This document shows, piece after piece, positions 1 to 9,936 of a stretch of DNA of 57,885 nt. The translations under genes and the position numbers were made by a program. The notes under the pieces were generated by a model. The model made no database searches, was not told the DNA's origin, and was given only the letters and a program-made list of their open reading frames with translations. Origin of the DNA: Gammaproteobacteria bacterium. Lineage in GTDB: Bacteria > Pseudomonadota > Gammaproteobacteria > Steroidobacterales > Woeseiaceae. The stretch lies in NCBI GenBank assembly GCA_018699395.1, contig JABIQN010000047.1, forward strand, positions 1 through 57,885, given 5' to 3'. Positions within the stretch are counted from its first letter, which is position 1; each line of letters starts with the position of its first letter.

Positions 1-289
1 CTAAAGATCGTCGCCTTGGTAGGCTTTTACCCTACCAACTAGCTAATCCGGCTTAGGCTCATCCATTAGCGCGAAGCCCCGAAAGGTCCTCCGCTTTCCC
101 CCGTAGGGCGTATGCGGTATTAGCTCGAGTTTCCCCGAGTTGTCCCCCACTATTGGGCAGATTCCTAAGTATTACTCACCCGTCCGCCACTCGACGCCTG
201 GAAGCAAGCTTCCATCGTTTCCGTTCGACTTGCATGTGTTAGGCATGCCGCCAGCGTTCAATCTGAGCCAGGATCAAACTCTTCAGTTT
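1..289 (-). rRNA. 16S ribosomal RNA, 5' end (partial)
   Basis: Read on the minus strand, the segment begins with AAACTGAAGAGTTTGATCC and continues TGGCTCAGATTGAACGCTGG, the universal bacterial 16S 5' end including the 27F primer site. About 289 nt of the gene lie here; the rest is beyond the left edge. The pattern that follows is gammaproteobacterial. The mature 5' end is placed at about 289 by comparison with the E. coli start and could be off by a few bases. The rRNA operon lies downstream of tyrS in the same direction, the arrangement I recall from Pseudomonas. Confidence 0.97.
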
Positions 290-578
290 AAAGCTTGTAG
301 CTTTTTACTAAAGTGCGTAATCACCAGTACTCAATTACTTAAAACTGACTATTTGGTTCTTACGTCTTTTTTGCCTTCGCAAAGTCCGACGCAAGCACCC
401 ACACAAATTATCTGATTTAAATTTTTAAAGAACGAGCCCTAAGTTCGGCGACAGCACATAGCTGTCTCTTTATTAGAGCTGACCCACCATCTTACAGGCG
501 AAGGAGGTATAAGCAATCATCCTCTTTTGCCTGCGCGTTTCTTTGGGGGCTGCTGAAGTCCACCGTGTCCCTCAGCGA
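290..578 (-). promoter_or_regulatory. rrn leader with boxB/boxA-like antitermination elements
   Basis: This is the transcribed leader between the rrn promoter and the 16S 5' end. On the minus strand a hairpin GACAGC-TATGT-GCTGTC (450-466, boxB-like) is followed by CGTTCTTTAAAAAT (421-434), close to the E. coli boxA core TGCTCTTTAACAAT. The stretch GTGTGGGTGCTTGCG nearer the 16S gene matches the conserved leader region used for RNase III processing in Gammaproteobacteria. Short ORFs of the track in this region are not credible genes. Confidence 0.75.
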
Positions 579-585
579 GCCGCGT

Positions 586-613
586 ATTATACGAGCGAAT
601 TGAATTGCGTCAA
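586..613 (-). promoter_or_regulatory. rrn P1-type promoter
   Basis: On the minus strand TTGACG is followed after 16 bp by a perfect TATAAT. The 16-bp spacing and the GC-rich discriminator just downstream (ACGCGGCTCG) are typical of rRNA P1 promoters under stringent control. Upstream there is an A/T-rich tract (TTTTAAAAAAAACTTG, about 619-642) that fits an UP element. Transcription should start near 578. Confidence 0.85.
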
Positions 614-639
614 CACCTTTTTCAAGTTTTTTTTAAAAT

Positions 640-918
640 AGCTGAAATGCCCGATTGGCGGGGCTTTGGTAAGGACTGCTCAAACCCTGAAAGGGTCACT
701 TTTCTCCTGTGAGAATACCGTTCCCTGGTTTGACGCCTAGGTCAGCCGGTGGACCATGAAGACGTCTATACGCCTGTAATTAGGGGGGCAAAGCGAGGCT
801 TCATGATGGAATCCCGCAGATTCATACATACTAACAGCCAAGCTCCAGGGCAAGTTCATTTCACAAAACCTCCCACCAGATCGGCTCTGGCTGAGTTCGG
901 GGTGAATCCCGCGAGCCT
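640..918. other. tyrS-rrn intergenic region, no gene seen
   Basis: I see no convincing gene. The track ORF at 749-961 overlaps tyrS antisense and has no recognisable features. There is a small hairpin ACCCT-GAA-AGGGT near 684-696 and a GC hairpin near 647-666 followed on the minus strand by a T-rich stretch. The latter could be a weak tyrS terminator before the rrn UP element. CATGAAG recurs inverted about 40 bp apart (from about 754), with no known role. Confidence 0.4.
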
Positions 919-2118
919 TCAGGTAAGGCTGACTCTGGCAAACCTCCTCTTGCCTACCTGATACACATTGCTCGTACCGGCCTGTAGCTCCAATGAGCGG
1001 TCTTCAATTTTCTGCCCATCGATCTTGACGGCGCCCTGCTTGATCATTCTGAACGCTTCCGATGTACTGCTAACCAGACCCGCACGCATCAGCAAATGTG
1101 CGATACCTATTTTGCCGTCATCGCTTGCCAAACTGACGTCAGTAATGTTCTCGGGCATTGCCCCTTGCTGGAATCTGGATACAAATTCCTGTCTCGCTGC
1201 ATCCGCTTCCGCATCACTATAGAATCTGGCAACAATTTCAGTTCCAAGTTCAAATTTTACGTCGCGAGGATTCATCCCATCATCGACCGACTTCCTTAAA
1301 GTGGCAATATCCTCAAGCATGCGGAAGCTCAACACCTCGAAGTAGCGCCACATCAAATCATCTGAGATTGACATGATCTTGCCGAACATTTCTCCAGGCG
1401 CATCCGTAATACCAATATAGTTACCAAGCGATTTCGACATCTTCTGGATGCCGTCAAGGCCTTCCAGTAGCGGGGTTGTCATGACGATCTGCGGCTTCTG
1501 GCCGAAGTCCTGCTGCAATTGTCTTCCCACTAATAAATTGAATTTTTGATCAGTGCCACCGAGCTCCACGTCGGCCTTCAAAGCGACGGAGTCGTAGCCC
1601 TGCACCAGCGGGTATAGGAATTCGTGGATTGAGATTGGCTCGCCACCTTTATAGCGCTTGTTAAAGTCGTCACGCTCAAGCATGCGAGCCACCGTATGCC
1701 TTGCTGCAAGTTTAATGAGATCAGCGGCATCCATTTCACCCATCCAGGTCGAATTGAACTCGACTCGCGTTTTTTCCTCATCAAGGATTTTGAAGATCTG
1801 CTTCTCATAAGTCGCAGCATTCGCTGCGATCTGTTCAGCAGTCAAGGGCGGGCGCGTAGCATTCTTGCCACTTGGATCGCCAATCATCCCAGTAAAATCT
1901 CCGATCAGAAATACAACGTCGTGACCGAGTTGCTGGAACTGACGCATCTTGTTGATTAGAACCGTATGTCCAATGTGTAAATCCGGTGCGGTCGGATCAA
2001 AACCGGCCTTGACAATTAATGGCCTGCCTTCTTCGAGCTTGGCTTTCAAGCCATCCTCGGGCAAGACCTCGTCGGTACCACGGGTTAATTCTGCGATTTT
2101 TTCCTGGATGCCTGCCAT
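919..2118 (-). CDS. tyrS: Tyrosyl-tRNA synthetase (KMSKS-type)
   Basis: Charges tRNA-Tyr with tyrosine in the cytoplasm. The 399-aa protein is a class I synthetase: the HIGH motif is at residues 48-51 (DLHIGHT), a KMSKS signature lies near residue 225 ([10 protein letters not shown]), and an S4-like RNA-binding domain fills the last ~60 residues. HIGH with KMSKS marks the TyrS type 2 group rather than the E. coli HLGH/KFGKT type. Length is normal for the family. It starts at an ATG and is divergent from mepM. Its 3' end points at the rrn operon, with no strong terminator between them. Confidence 0.97.
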   Translation of the reverse strand: MAGIQEKIAELTRGTDEVLPEDGLKAKLEEGRPLIVKAGFDPTAPDLHIGHTVLINKMRQFQQLGHDVVFLIGDFTGMIGDPSGKNATRPPLTAEQIAANAATYEKQIFKILDEEKTRVEFNSTWMGEMDAADLIKLAARHTVARMLERDDFNKRYKGGEPISIHEFLYPLVQGYDSVALKADVELGGTDQKFNLLVGRQLQQDFGQKPQIVMTTPLLEGLDGIQKMSKSLGNYIGITDAPGEMFGKIMSISDDLMWRYFEVLSFRMLEDIATLRKSVDDGMNPRDVKFELGTEIVARFYSDAEADAARQEFVSRFQQGAMPENITDVSLASDDGKIGIAHLLMRAGLVSSTSEAFRMIKQGAVKIDGQKIEDRSLELQAGTSNVYQVGKRRFARVSLT

Positions 2119-2268
2119 ACCTGAGTTGCTCAGTTTTTCACGTCGATAGAGAATGGAACTGTAGCATTCCTTCGCTGGTTAACACCATGAGTTATAACAC
2201 TTTTTCTTTGACGCGAAAAAACCTGCGCGGTAGAGTAGCGACTTCCAGCCACCCATGAGACACAAGAC

Positions 2269-3669
2269 TTGAATCGTCCAGTCAGCCTCCTGTTACACGA
2301 TTACAAGCAGCCTGCTTCAGACCAGCCTAAGAAATCCAAAGCCCTTCAATGGTTTACAGTGGGCCTTGGTATTTCGCTGATCGTCGTTGCGCTGATAAAT
2401 ATGGTCGACATGCCTGCTCCTGGCAAATCTCCATCCAGCGCACCTGTGATGAGCGCCAGCATTAATGAGCCGCCGATTATGCCGCCAGTCGATCGAGTGG
2501 CTCTGATGAAACAAGCCGAAGCGTTGATGCCAGCTCCAGCACTAGCATCCGCACCCGCATTTGAGCAGCTAGTGTTAAATGTAGCCGCCGGTGACACTCT
2601 GGAGAGATTGTTCCGACAAAATAACCTGGATATAGGTCAACTCATGTTGATTACCGAACTGGATGAAGCAAAAACTCGATTTCGCCGCATCAAACCAGGC
2701 GACGTATTTGAGGTGAGCCACAAAGGCGGCCAGGTCATGAGTCTATACACGAAAATCGACCTTACCAGTGCCTTAAAAATCGAGAAACAGGAATCAGGTT
2801 TCACGGCCAAAATCATTGATCGACCGGTCGAACGACGCAAGCGTATGGCGTATGGCGTCATCGACTCATCTTTATTTGAAAGCGCTGCGGCAGCTGGCCT
2901 GTCTGATAAAGTCATCATGAATATCGCTGGGATATTCGCCTGGGATGTCGATTTCGTTCTGGATATTCGTCAGGGCGACAACTATTACGTGCAGTTCGAA
3001 GAAATCTGGCAAGACGGAAAGTATATTTCAGACGGCGAGATCATTGCTGCTGAGTTCAATAATAATGGTCGTACTATTCAGGCGATTCGATTCATCGACG
3101 ATAACGAGCGCAGCGAGTACTTCACACCAAACGGCGACAGTGTGCGTAAAGCCTTTATTCGGGCGCCTGTCGACTTCACACGCATTAGCTCCAACTTCAA
3201 TCCCAATAGAAAACACCCAATTTTGAACACGATTCGAGCACATCGTGGCGTCGATTATGCAGCCCCGCGTGGTACACCGATCAAGGCCTCCGGAGATGGC
3301 AAAGTTATCTTTCGTGGTACCAAGTCTGGCTACGGAAAAACCATCATCGTCCAACATGGCGGAAACATCACAACGTTGTATGCACATATGTCCAGTTACG
3401 TCTTGAAGGTTGCTGTCGGCACCAGAGTTCGCCAGGGTCAGGCTATCGGCTTCGTCGGCAGCACCGGGTTAGCGACCGCGAATCACCTGCATTATGAATA
3501 CCGACTGAATGGTGTACACCGAAACCCACGTACGGTAAGTCTCCCGGATGCAGAGCCGATCGATGAGCAATACCGAGATACATTCATGGCGAGAGCGGCG
3601 CCTATCATGAAAGAACTTGAACAGTTTAAGAGTACGCAGACAGCAGCAGTCGCGTACAGCAGTCAGTAA
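2269..3669 (+). CDS. mepM: M23 peptidoglycan DD-endopeptidase, MepM-like
   Basis: Predicted murein hydrolase that cleaves peptide crosslinks to allow wall growth. The 466-aa protein has a cytoplasmic N-terminus, one membrane segment at about residues 27-46, an OapA/LysM-like middle region (GDTLERLFRQNNL) and a C-terminal M23 domain. Zinc ligands are visible: H325 and D329 in HRGVD and the HLH motif at 406-408. The start is a TTG, because the nearby ATG at 2254 runs into a stop and no in-frame ATG precedes the membrane segment. It is followed 5 bp later by anmK, so wall turnover and muropeptide recycling are co-transcribed, as in Pseudomonas. Confidence 0.92.
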   Translation: MNRPVSLLLHDYKQPASDQPKKSKALQWFTVGLGISLIVVALINMVDMPAPGKSPSSAPVMSASINEPPIMPPVDRVALMKQAEALMPAPALASAPAFEQLVLNVAAGDTLERLFRQNNLDIGQLMLITELDEAKTRFRRIKPGDVFEVSHKGGQVMSLYTKIDLTSALKIEKQESGFTAKIIDRPVERRKRMAYGVIDSSLFESAAAAGLSDKVIMNIAGIFAWDVDFVLDIRQGDNYYVQFEEIWQDGKYISDGEIIAAEFNNNGRTIQAIRFIDDNERSEYFTPNGDSVRKAFIRAPVDFTRISSNFNPNRKHPILNTIRAHRGVDYAAPRGTPIKASGDGKVIFRGTKSGYGKTIIVQHGGNITTLYAHMSSYVLKVAVGTRVRQGQAIGFVGSTGLATANHLHYEYRLNGVHRNPRTVSLPDAEPIDEQYRDTFMARAAPIMKELEQFKSTQTAAVAYSSQ

Positions 3670-3674
3670 CGCCC

Positions 3675-4772
3675 ATGCCCGATTACTACGTCGGTTTAAT
3701 GTCCGGCACCAGCATGGATGGTATCGACGCGGTTGTCGTTGAATTCGGTGATTCAAGCGTCAGAGTTCATGCTGCATTGTCGCTACCCTACCCCGACGAA
3801 CTCAGAGAATCATTGCTTGCGGCGATTCGCGAGCCGCTTGATGTCGAACTGGACAGCTCGGGTGAACTGGATCGCCGGGTTGGCGAATGTTTTCGAGATG
3901 CGGCTATCGCCGTAATTGGTGAAGGTGGCCTTAGAAGCGAAGATGTCATCGCGATTGGCAGTCATGGTCAGACCTTGCGCCACCAGCCGAATGTGGCAAA
4001 ACCCTTCTCGCTTCAAATCGGCAACGCCTCGATTATTGCCGGTGGGACAGGGACGACCACGGTGAGCAATTTTCGAGAGGCTGATATCGCAGCTGGCGGA
4101 CAGGGTGCGCCGCTTGTTCCGCCGTTTCATCAGTGGTTATTTGCTCAGGAAAGTAAGGCCCGCGTGATCGCTAATATCGGAGGTATTGCCAACATTACGA
4201 TATTAGCTGCGGATAGCGCCGACACGGCCGGCTTTGACACGGGGCCTGGTAATGGCCTGATGGATGCCTGGACTCGCTCACAACTTAACCTGGCTTTCGA
4301 TGAATCTGGAAACTGGGCTGGCCGAGGTTCAGTGATTCCTGAGTTGTTGAACAAATTTCTCGCTGACCCGTATTTCAGTAAAGCACCGCCAAAGAGCACG
4401 GGGTTTGAGTACTTCAATCTTGCATGGCTGCAAAAATTTGACCTAAGCAAATACGATGCAACCGACGTGCAATCAATGTTATGTGAATTAAGCGTCGTAT
4501 CGATATCGCGTGCTATTCAAGAATTCGCCCCCGACACTCAGGAAGTCTTCGTTTGCGGTGGTGGGGCGCACAATCTTGAATTGATGCATCGGCTCGACCG
4601 CTACTCCTTCAAAACGACAAGCACAACGAGCATCGGACTTGATCCTGACTGGGTCGAGGCTTCGGCTTTCGCCTGGCTAGCTATGCGCACGATAAAGGGG
4701 CAACCCGGAAATTTGCCGAGTGTGACGGGTGCCTCTCAACGTGTAGTGCTTGGCGATATAGACTCGCCGTAA
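3675..4772 (+). CDS. anmK: Anhydro-N-acetylmuramic acid kinase
   Basis: Phosphorylates and opens 1,6-anhydro-MurNAc to MurNAc-6-phosphate in cytoplasmic cell-wall recycling. The N-terminus YYVGLMSGTSMDGIDAVVV is the AnmK signature, and the ATP-binding fold of the ASKHA superfamily continues through GGIANIT and CGGGAHN. The length of 365 aa is typical. It starts at an ATG 5 bp after mepM, in the same operon. AmpD, encoded elsewhere in this window, acts in the same recycling route. It converges on erpA with about 110 bp between them and no obvious terminator. Confidence 0.97.
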   Translation: MPDYYVGLMSGTSMDGIDAVVVEFGDSSVRVHAALSLPYPDELRESLLAAIREPLDVELDSSGELDRRVGECFRDAAIAVIGEGGLRSEDVIAIGSHGQTLRHQPNVAKPFSLQIGNASIIAGGTGTTTVSNFREADIAAGGQGAPLVPPFHQWLFAQESKARVIANIGGIANITILAADSADTAGFDTGPGNGLMDAWTRSQLNLAFDESGNWAGRGSVIPELLNKFLADPYFSKAPPKSTGFEYFNLAWLQKFDLSKYDATDVQSMLCELSVVSISRAIQEFAPDTQEVFVCGGGAHNLELMHRLDRYSFKTTSTTSIGLDPDWVEASAFAWLAMRTIKGQPGNLPSVTGASQRVVLGDIDSP

Positions 4773-4883
4773 CCATGAAAGATCATTGTAAACTTGATGA
4801 TTGATGGCTTGAAGGTCGCCGGCAATCATGTGAAACCATTTGAGCCGAGATCTACGGCCGCGATGACTTCCGCTTAGGTGATC

Positions 4884-5246
4884 TCAGACAGTGAACGAGG
4901 ATCCGCAGCCGCAGGTGGTTTGTGCATTCGGGTTCCGGATAATGAACTGAGCGCCCTGCAAGTCTTCTTTGTAATCAATCTCGGCGCCCATCAGGTATTG
5001 AACGCTCATAGGATCGATCAAAAGCATAACACCCTGATTCTCAATCTGGCTGTCACCATCTTCAACACTTTCGTCGAACGTAAAACCATACTGAAAACCT
5101 GAGCAGCCTCCTCCAGAAATGAACACCCGCAATTTCAGGTTCGGGTTATCCTCTTCGAGGATTAGTTCGCCAACCTTGTGTGCTGCGGTATCTGTAAACA
5201 CGACACTCGGTGGTGGTGGCATGTTGCTGACTGCTATTGTTTCCAT
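4884..5246 (-). CDS. erpA: Iron-sulfur cluster insertion protein ErpA
   Basis: A-type Fe-S carrier that delivers clusters to apoproteins, including isoprenoid enzymes. The 120-aa protein carries the three conserved cysteines of HesB/IscA/ErpA proteins: one in [12 protein letters not shown] and the pair CGCGSSF at the C-terminus. Length and the [11 protein letters not shown] start match ErpA. It begins at an ATG 3 bp after the bactofilin stop, so the two are probably co-transcribed. Confidence 0.95.
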   Translation of the reverse strand: METIAVSNMPPPPSVVFTDTAAHKVGELILEEDNPNLKLRVFISGGGCSGFQYGFTFDESVEDGDSQIENQGVMLLIDPMSVQYLMGAEIDYKEDLQGAQFIIRNPNAQTTCGCGSSFTV

Positions 5247-5249
5247 AAT

Positions 5250-5678
5250 TTATTTGTACTCGTCGGACGCTGTGGCTTTCTCGTCCATTCGGGTGGTCTG
5301 CTTTAAAAGTGGCGCCTGCCCTTCGGGCTGATGCACCAGCTTGCCATTAATTTCTGCGCCTTCTGCCATCTGAATCAGATTGTAGTACACATTGCCTGTG
5401 ACGCGCGCGGTCGCACCGAGTTCAACACGCTGACTGGCGAATACATCACCTTTCACTATGCCATTTAACACGACATAAGGCACTGTGACGCTGCCGTCAA
5501 CATGGCCTATATCGCTAATGCTCAGCGCAGAATCAGTGTTCAGGTCGGCAGTTAAATTACCTTTAACCCTTCCATCGATATGACACCCACCCTGAAAATG
5601 CAGGTCGCCGTTAAAATTACTGTTAGATCCGATGAGCGTCTCCACGACTGTATGCCTCTTCTGTTTCTTGTTGAACAT
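5250..5678 (-). CDS. Bactofilin (polymer-forming cytoskeletal protein)
   Basis: Small 142-aa protein with the bactofilin (DUF583) right-handed beta-helix pattern: repeats such as FQGGCHIDGRVKGNLTAD, SISDIGHVDGSV and GIVKGDVFASQRVELGATARVTGNV. Family members polymerise without nucleotide and scaffold wall enzymes or shape. It sits between a membrane coiled-coil protein and erpA on the same strand. The neighbour's N-terminal transmembrane coiled coil might be a partner, but this is inference. Confidence 0.9.
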   Translation of the reverse strand: MFNKKQKRHTVVETLIGSNSNFNGDLHFQGGCHIDGRVKGNLTADLNTDSALSISDIGHVDGSVTVPYVVLNGIVKGDVFASQRVELGATARVTGNVYYNLIQMAEGAEINGKLVHQPEGQAPLLKQTTRMDEKATASDEYK

Positions 5679-5714
5679 CTGATTCTCCGTCTACCGCTGC
5701 GCGGCAATAAAGTC

Positions 5715-6434
5715 CTAGCTCTGGCTTATCGTCCAAACGTAACTCTCTTCGATGCTGGATATTGATCTGGTTTTCGATCGTACCTCAATGTTTATGCGCT
5801 CGGGAGTAAAGTCGTCGGGTAATACGACCTGTCTATCAAAATCCTGGAAATATCGAAACGAGAATACCCATGCTCTTTCGGCGCCCTCTGGTAGCAACTG
5901 CGTAAACGCATATGTTGTCTCGATTCCACTCTGATCGCCGACGATACTCAAGTTCACATTACCGGACACTTTGCGATCATGCTTCATCGCCTGCACCAGA
6001 ACCAGTCGAACATTAAACTCGCGCTCCGCCTTACCGCGCGTGAATTTCAAATCCTGGACGCGCAAGCCAGAATTTCCGTCCGATGGCGATACAATTCCGC
6101 GGTAAAAAGCGATCGCATCACGTTGTTCCTGAATTTTTGCTTGTAGGGGAGCGAGGTTAGCCTCAACCGCCTTATACATTTCTCGGTCCACTACAATATT
6201 GGTCGCCAAAATCGCAGCTTCTTGCTTTAACTCGCTAATTTCAGCATCAAGCTTTGTAATGTGATTAATATGGGCTTGCTCAACATTTCTGGCTTCAATG
6301 GTGTCATAGCCAGCTTTGATTCGCCCAAGCTCGAAAATAAGGTATGCGCTAACGGCAACCAATGCCACAAGGACAACACGAACCACAAGAGTCCTGCCTG
6401 TGCTGTGCTGCTGATAAGGAGACTTAATCGTCAA
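5715..6434 (-). CDS. Membrane coiled-coil protein, DUF6776-like
   Basis: 239-aa protein with one N-terminal transmembrane segment (about residues 16-35, VVRVVLVALVAVSAYLIFEL), then a coiled coil (about 45-115, rich in A, E, K and I) and a C-terminal beta-rich domain (about 120-239). It resembles the uncharacterised DUF6776 proteins that sit beside bactofilin and erpA in Gammaproteobacteria; that assignment is from memory. The only available start is a TTG. It lies 36 bp upstream of the bactofilin gene. Function is unknown; a periplasmic partner of the envelope cytoskeleton is possible. Confidence 0.75.
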   Translation of the reverse strand: MTIKSPYQQHSTGRTLVVRVVLVALVAVSAYLIFELGRIKAGYDTIEARNVEQAHINHITKLDAEISELKQEAAILATNIVVDREMYKAVEANLAPLQAKIQEQRDAIAFYRGIVSPSDGNSGLRVQDLKFTRGKAEREFNVRLVLVQAMKHDRKVSGNVNLSIVGDQSGIETTYAFTQLLPEGAERAWVFSFRYFQDFDRQVVLPDDFTPERINIEVRSKTRSISSIEESYVWTISQS

Positions 6435-6531
6435 TTTGAAGCCGCGCCCGATTGTTCACGAAAGACGTTATGTTACGCGGGTAATCCGGCGAACAAAAGT
6501 TCGCCATGTCACGGATTCTAAAGATACTGAG

Positions 6532-7116
6532 CTATTCGGACTCGTGCTCCGACTTGGAAATATCCTTGTCGAAAACCGAGGTCCACTGCCTTGGCCACCA
6601 GCGTGGCCGTTTCGGCAACCCCTCTGGATGCACTGAATGGCCTAGCTCATGTAGGGCGCGAGCGTAGACGCGGCGTTTGAAATAAATAACCTCATTGACT
6701 GGACGCCAGAAGTCGACCCAACGTACGCGGTCAAATTCTGGTTGATTGCATCGATCAAATCGTATGGCATCATTATCCGATACAAGCCGCAACAGGAACC
6801 AGTGTTGTTTTTGACCAATACAGAGAGGTTTGCTGTGCCGTCGAACGAATTTGTCTGGCAGTTCGTAGCGCAGCCAGTCGCTTGTGACGCCCAATACTTC
6901 CACGTCAGCCTCTACAAGGCCGACCTCTTCGTACAGCTCACGAAACATTGCTTCGACAGGCTCTTCACCTTGCAGCATCCCACCTTGTGGAAATTGCCAG
7001 CCTTTAGAATCGATCCGGCCACCAAGCATGAGCTTTCTATCGGAATTCACAAGGATGATGCCAACGTTAGCGCGATACCCTTCAGCGTCTATCCAATCGT
7101 TGCTCATGGCAACCAT
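6532..7116 (-). CDS. rppH: RNA 5'-pyrophosphohydrolase RppH
   Basis: Removes pyrophosphate from 5'-triphosphate mRNAs to start RNase E decay. The Nudix box is visible (GGMLQGEEPVEAMFRELYEEVGL), and the N-terminal DAEGYRANVGIIL matches RppH/NudH. At 194 aa it is slightly longer than the E. coli protein, with an acidic C-terminal tail. Two ATG starts are possible (7116, or 7107 giving MSNDWID); the first is listed. It lies upstream of the DUF6776-like gene on the same strand, with a gap of about 100 bp. Confidence 0.93.
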   Translation of the reverse strand: MVAMSNDWIDAEGYRANVGIILVNSDRKLMLGGRIDSKGWQFPQGGMLQGEEPVEAMFRELYEEVGLVEADVEVLGVTSDWLRYELPDKFVRRHSKPLCIGQKQHWFLLRLVSDNDAIRFDRCNQPEFDRVRWVDFWRPVNEVIYFKRRVYARALHELGHSVHPEGLPKRPRWWPRQWTSVFDKDISKSEHESE

Positions 7117-7334
7117 AATAATCTTTAACTGTTGCTAACTCTACACTAATAATATCCCGCTCAGACCGCGAGCAACTTAGCGTCCTCGTCGTATCAGCTA
7201 GCGACACCGACAGAGCTTAATTTATGCTCACTCGAGCCGAGAGACTTCAGTCTCTGCCGCTAGCTCTTCGGCCGATAGTTTTTCTTTATGATCGCATGAG
7301 CGGCATCTCCCTAGCGCCTCACTTTTTCTATTAT
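7117..7334. other. rppH-tyrA spacer with a perfect 7-bp hairpin
   Basis: A 218-bp gap on the minus-strand path between tyrA and rppH. It contains the perfect inverted repeat AGAGACT-TC-AGTCTCT (7240-7255) without a T-run, so it is not a clear terminator. On the minus strand a short open frame ends CRSCDHKEKLSAEELAAETE but has no credible start. No gene is called. Confidence 0.35.
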
Positions 7335-8420
7335 CTATCCCCGTAATGCGAGGTAATCGCGCCCCTTTTGCATGAGCTCAACGAATGCCTCTTCATCGCC
7401 GCTTGCAACTGTCTCACGTATTCTCGCTGCGGCTTCACACAATGCGTCGAGCGGTCCCAACCCAAACTTGTTTAAATTCTGAATCTCAAAATATAGATGC
7501 GGGTTGTCCTCTGCAACCGCAGCCGACACCAATAATTGCGAGTCGAATGTCGTTGATGACATTTGCGCAAGCTTTGGTGCTGCCTCGCCACTTTCTGCGA
7601 GCGCAGTGAAGAACGCGATATTGAGTGCATGCGATAAACCCAACACATATGCGATTAAACGATCGTGATCATCGAGCCCCATTTCGAGTTGCTCGACCAT
7701 GGTCGCCGCAAACAATTCCTTTGCAGCGGCAGTAGCATCCGCATCGCCCACATCACAAAAAATCAGATGGCGGCTAGACAGCAAGCGCGTAGTCGGCCCG
7801 AACATGGGATGCAGCGATGTAACGCTGCAGCCAGCTGCCTTTAATTTCCTCAAACCATCGATTAGCGGCGACTTCAATGACCCTATATCGAACACCAGGC
7901 CCTTCGGTTTAAGAGCGGCAAGCTGTGCCAGAATTCTTCCCGAAACGGCCAACGGCGCCGCGACAACGATATAGTCAAAATCGACTCCAGCGTCTGTCCA
8001 GGAACTAAATGACTTCGGTCCATTCTCAACAGACGAATCCGCTATGATGGTTTCATACCCCTGCGACGCAAAAAAATCGGCAAACCATCGGCCCATTTTA
8101 CCCGCGCCGCCAATGACCAGAACACGACTCCCGTCGCCCTTACCCTCCGCAACGACGCGCTCACGCTCCTGGCTCTCCAGCGATGTCCGAATTAACATCT
8201 CCAATAAGCTTTCGATCAGGTCCGGATCGACGCCCATCTCTTCGGCCTGCTTACGACCCATATCTAGTACATCCTTCTCACGGGCATAGTCGCGAGTGCT
8301 GGCACCTGAAGACTGCTTGGACTTACCGATCTGGCCAACAATCCGTTGCCGCTCGGCAATAATTTCTACCAGCTGCCGATCAATTGCCGAAAGATTTTTG
8401 CGAAGATTATCGAGACTCAT
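7335..8420 (-). CDS. tyrA: Bifunctional chorismate mutase / prephenate dehydrogenase
   Basis: Converts chorismate to prephenate and then to 4-hydroxyphenylpyruvate for tyrosine synthesis. The N-terminal ~90 residues are an AroQ-type mutase helix bundle (LRKNLSAIDRQLVEIIAERQRIVGQIGKSK). The dehydrogenase follows with an NAD-binding GGAGKMGRWFADFF and a catalytic-type SLHPMFGP. I chose the ATG at 8420 (MSLDNLRK), which aligns with the E. coli start. The track ORF continues 59 codons upstream to 8597, a stretch with no mutase similarity that overlaps the promoter region shared with adhC. Prephenate specificity is assumed from the family. Confidence 0.93.
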   Translation of the reverse strand: MSLDNLRKNLSAIDRQLVEIIAERQRIVGQIGKSKQSSGASTRDYAREKDVLDMGRKQAEEMGVDPDLIESLLEMLIRTSLESQERERVVAEGKGDGSRVLVIGGAGKMGRWFADFFASQGYETIIADSSVENGPKSFSSWTDAGVDFDYIVVAAPLAVSGRILAQLAALKPKGLVFDIGSLKSPLIDGLRKLKAAGCSVTSLHPMFGPTTRLLSSRHLIFCDVGDADATAAAKELFAATMVEQLEMGLDDHDRLIAYVLGLSHALNIAFFTALAESGEAAPKLAQMSSTTFDSQLLVSAAVAEDNPHLYFEIQNLNKFGLGPLDALCEAAARIRETVASGDEEAFVELMQKGRDYLALRG

Positions 8421-8734
8421 TATAGGATGCTGCTTGTCCTTGAAGGTTCGCATCCCTTTTACAGGACTGACGCACACAGTGAAAGCCGACCCGAAGAATT
8501 TCGTGCCATCATTTCTCTTAGTTTGGAAAGGTATAACGGCTGAAATAATTACCTTTCCCATGATTAACCTCTGATTTGACTGAGTACGCCTGCACAATAA
8601 ATGCTGGCATATGAACCAATACTGAATACAACTCTTTGTTTTTTATTCATTTTATAAACATAAGGTGAACGAGCCGAGCAATCGTGAGAACATGCTGATC
8701 TTGAATCGCTTTAGATGATTCTGGGGATATCTAA

Positions 8735-9847
<1,113 letters not shown>

Positions 9848-9936
9848 TACTCAATCTCAGTGACCAATGCTACAGCTCTTTATAGCGACGCAAAAGGATT
9901 GGCTTCTGCTACTGATCCAAGACGTAAGGATGGAAC

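Noticed and set aside
140-415. Plus-strand ORF of 91 aa
   Set aside because: It is antisense to the 16S rRNA gene and its leader.
684-696. ACCCT-GAA-AGGGT hairpin as tyrS terminator
   Set aside because: The stem is only 5 bp and no T-run follows on the minus strand.
749-961. ORF of 70 aa between rrn and tyrS
   Set aside because: It overlaps tyrS antisense, has no family features or good start site, and lies in non-coding sequence.
8421-8597. N-terminal extension of tyrA by 59 codons
   Set aside because: The chorismate mutase domain starts at MSLDNLRK. The extension has no mutase similarity and takes up the promoter region shared with adhC.
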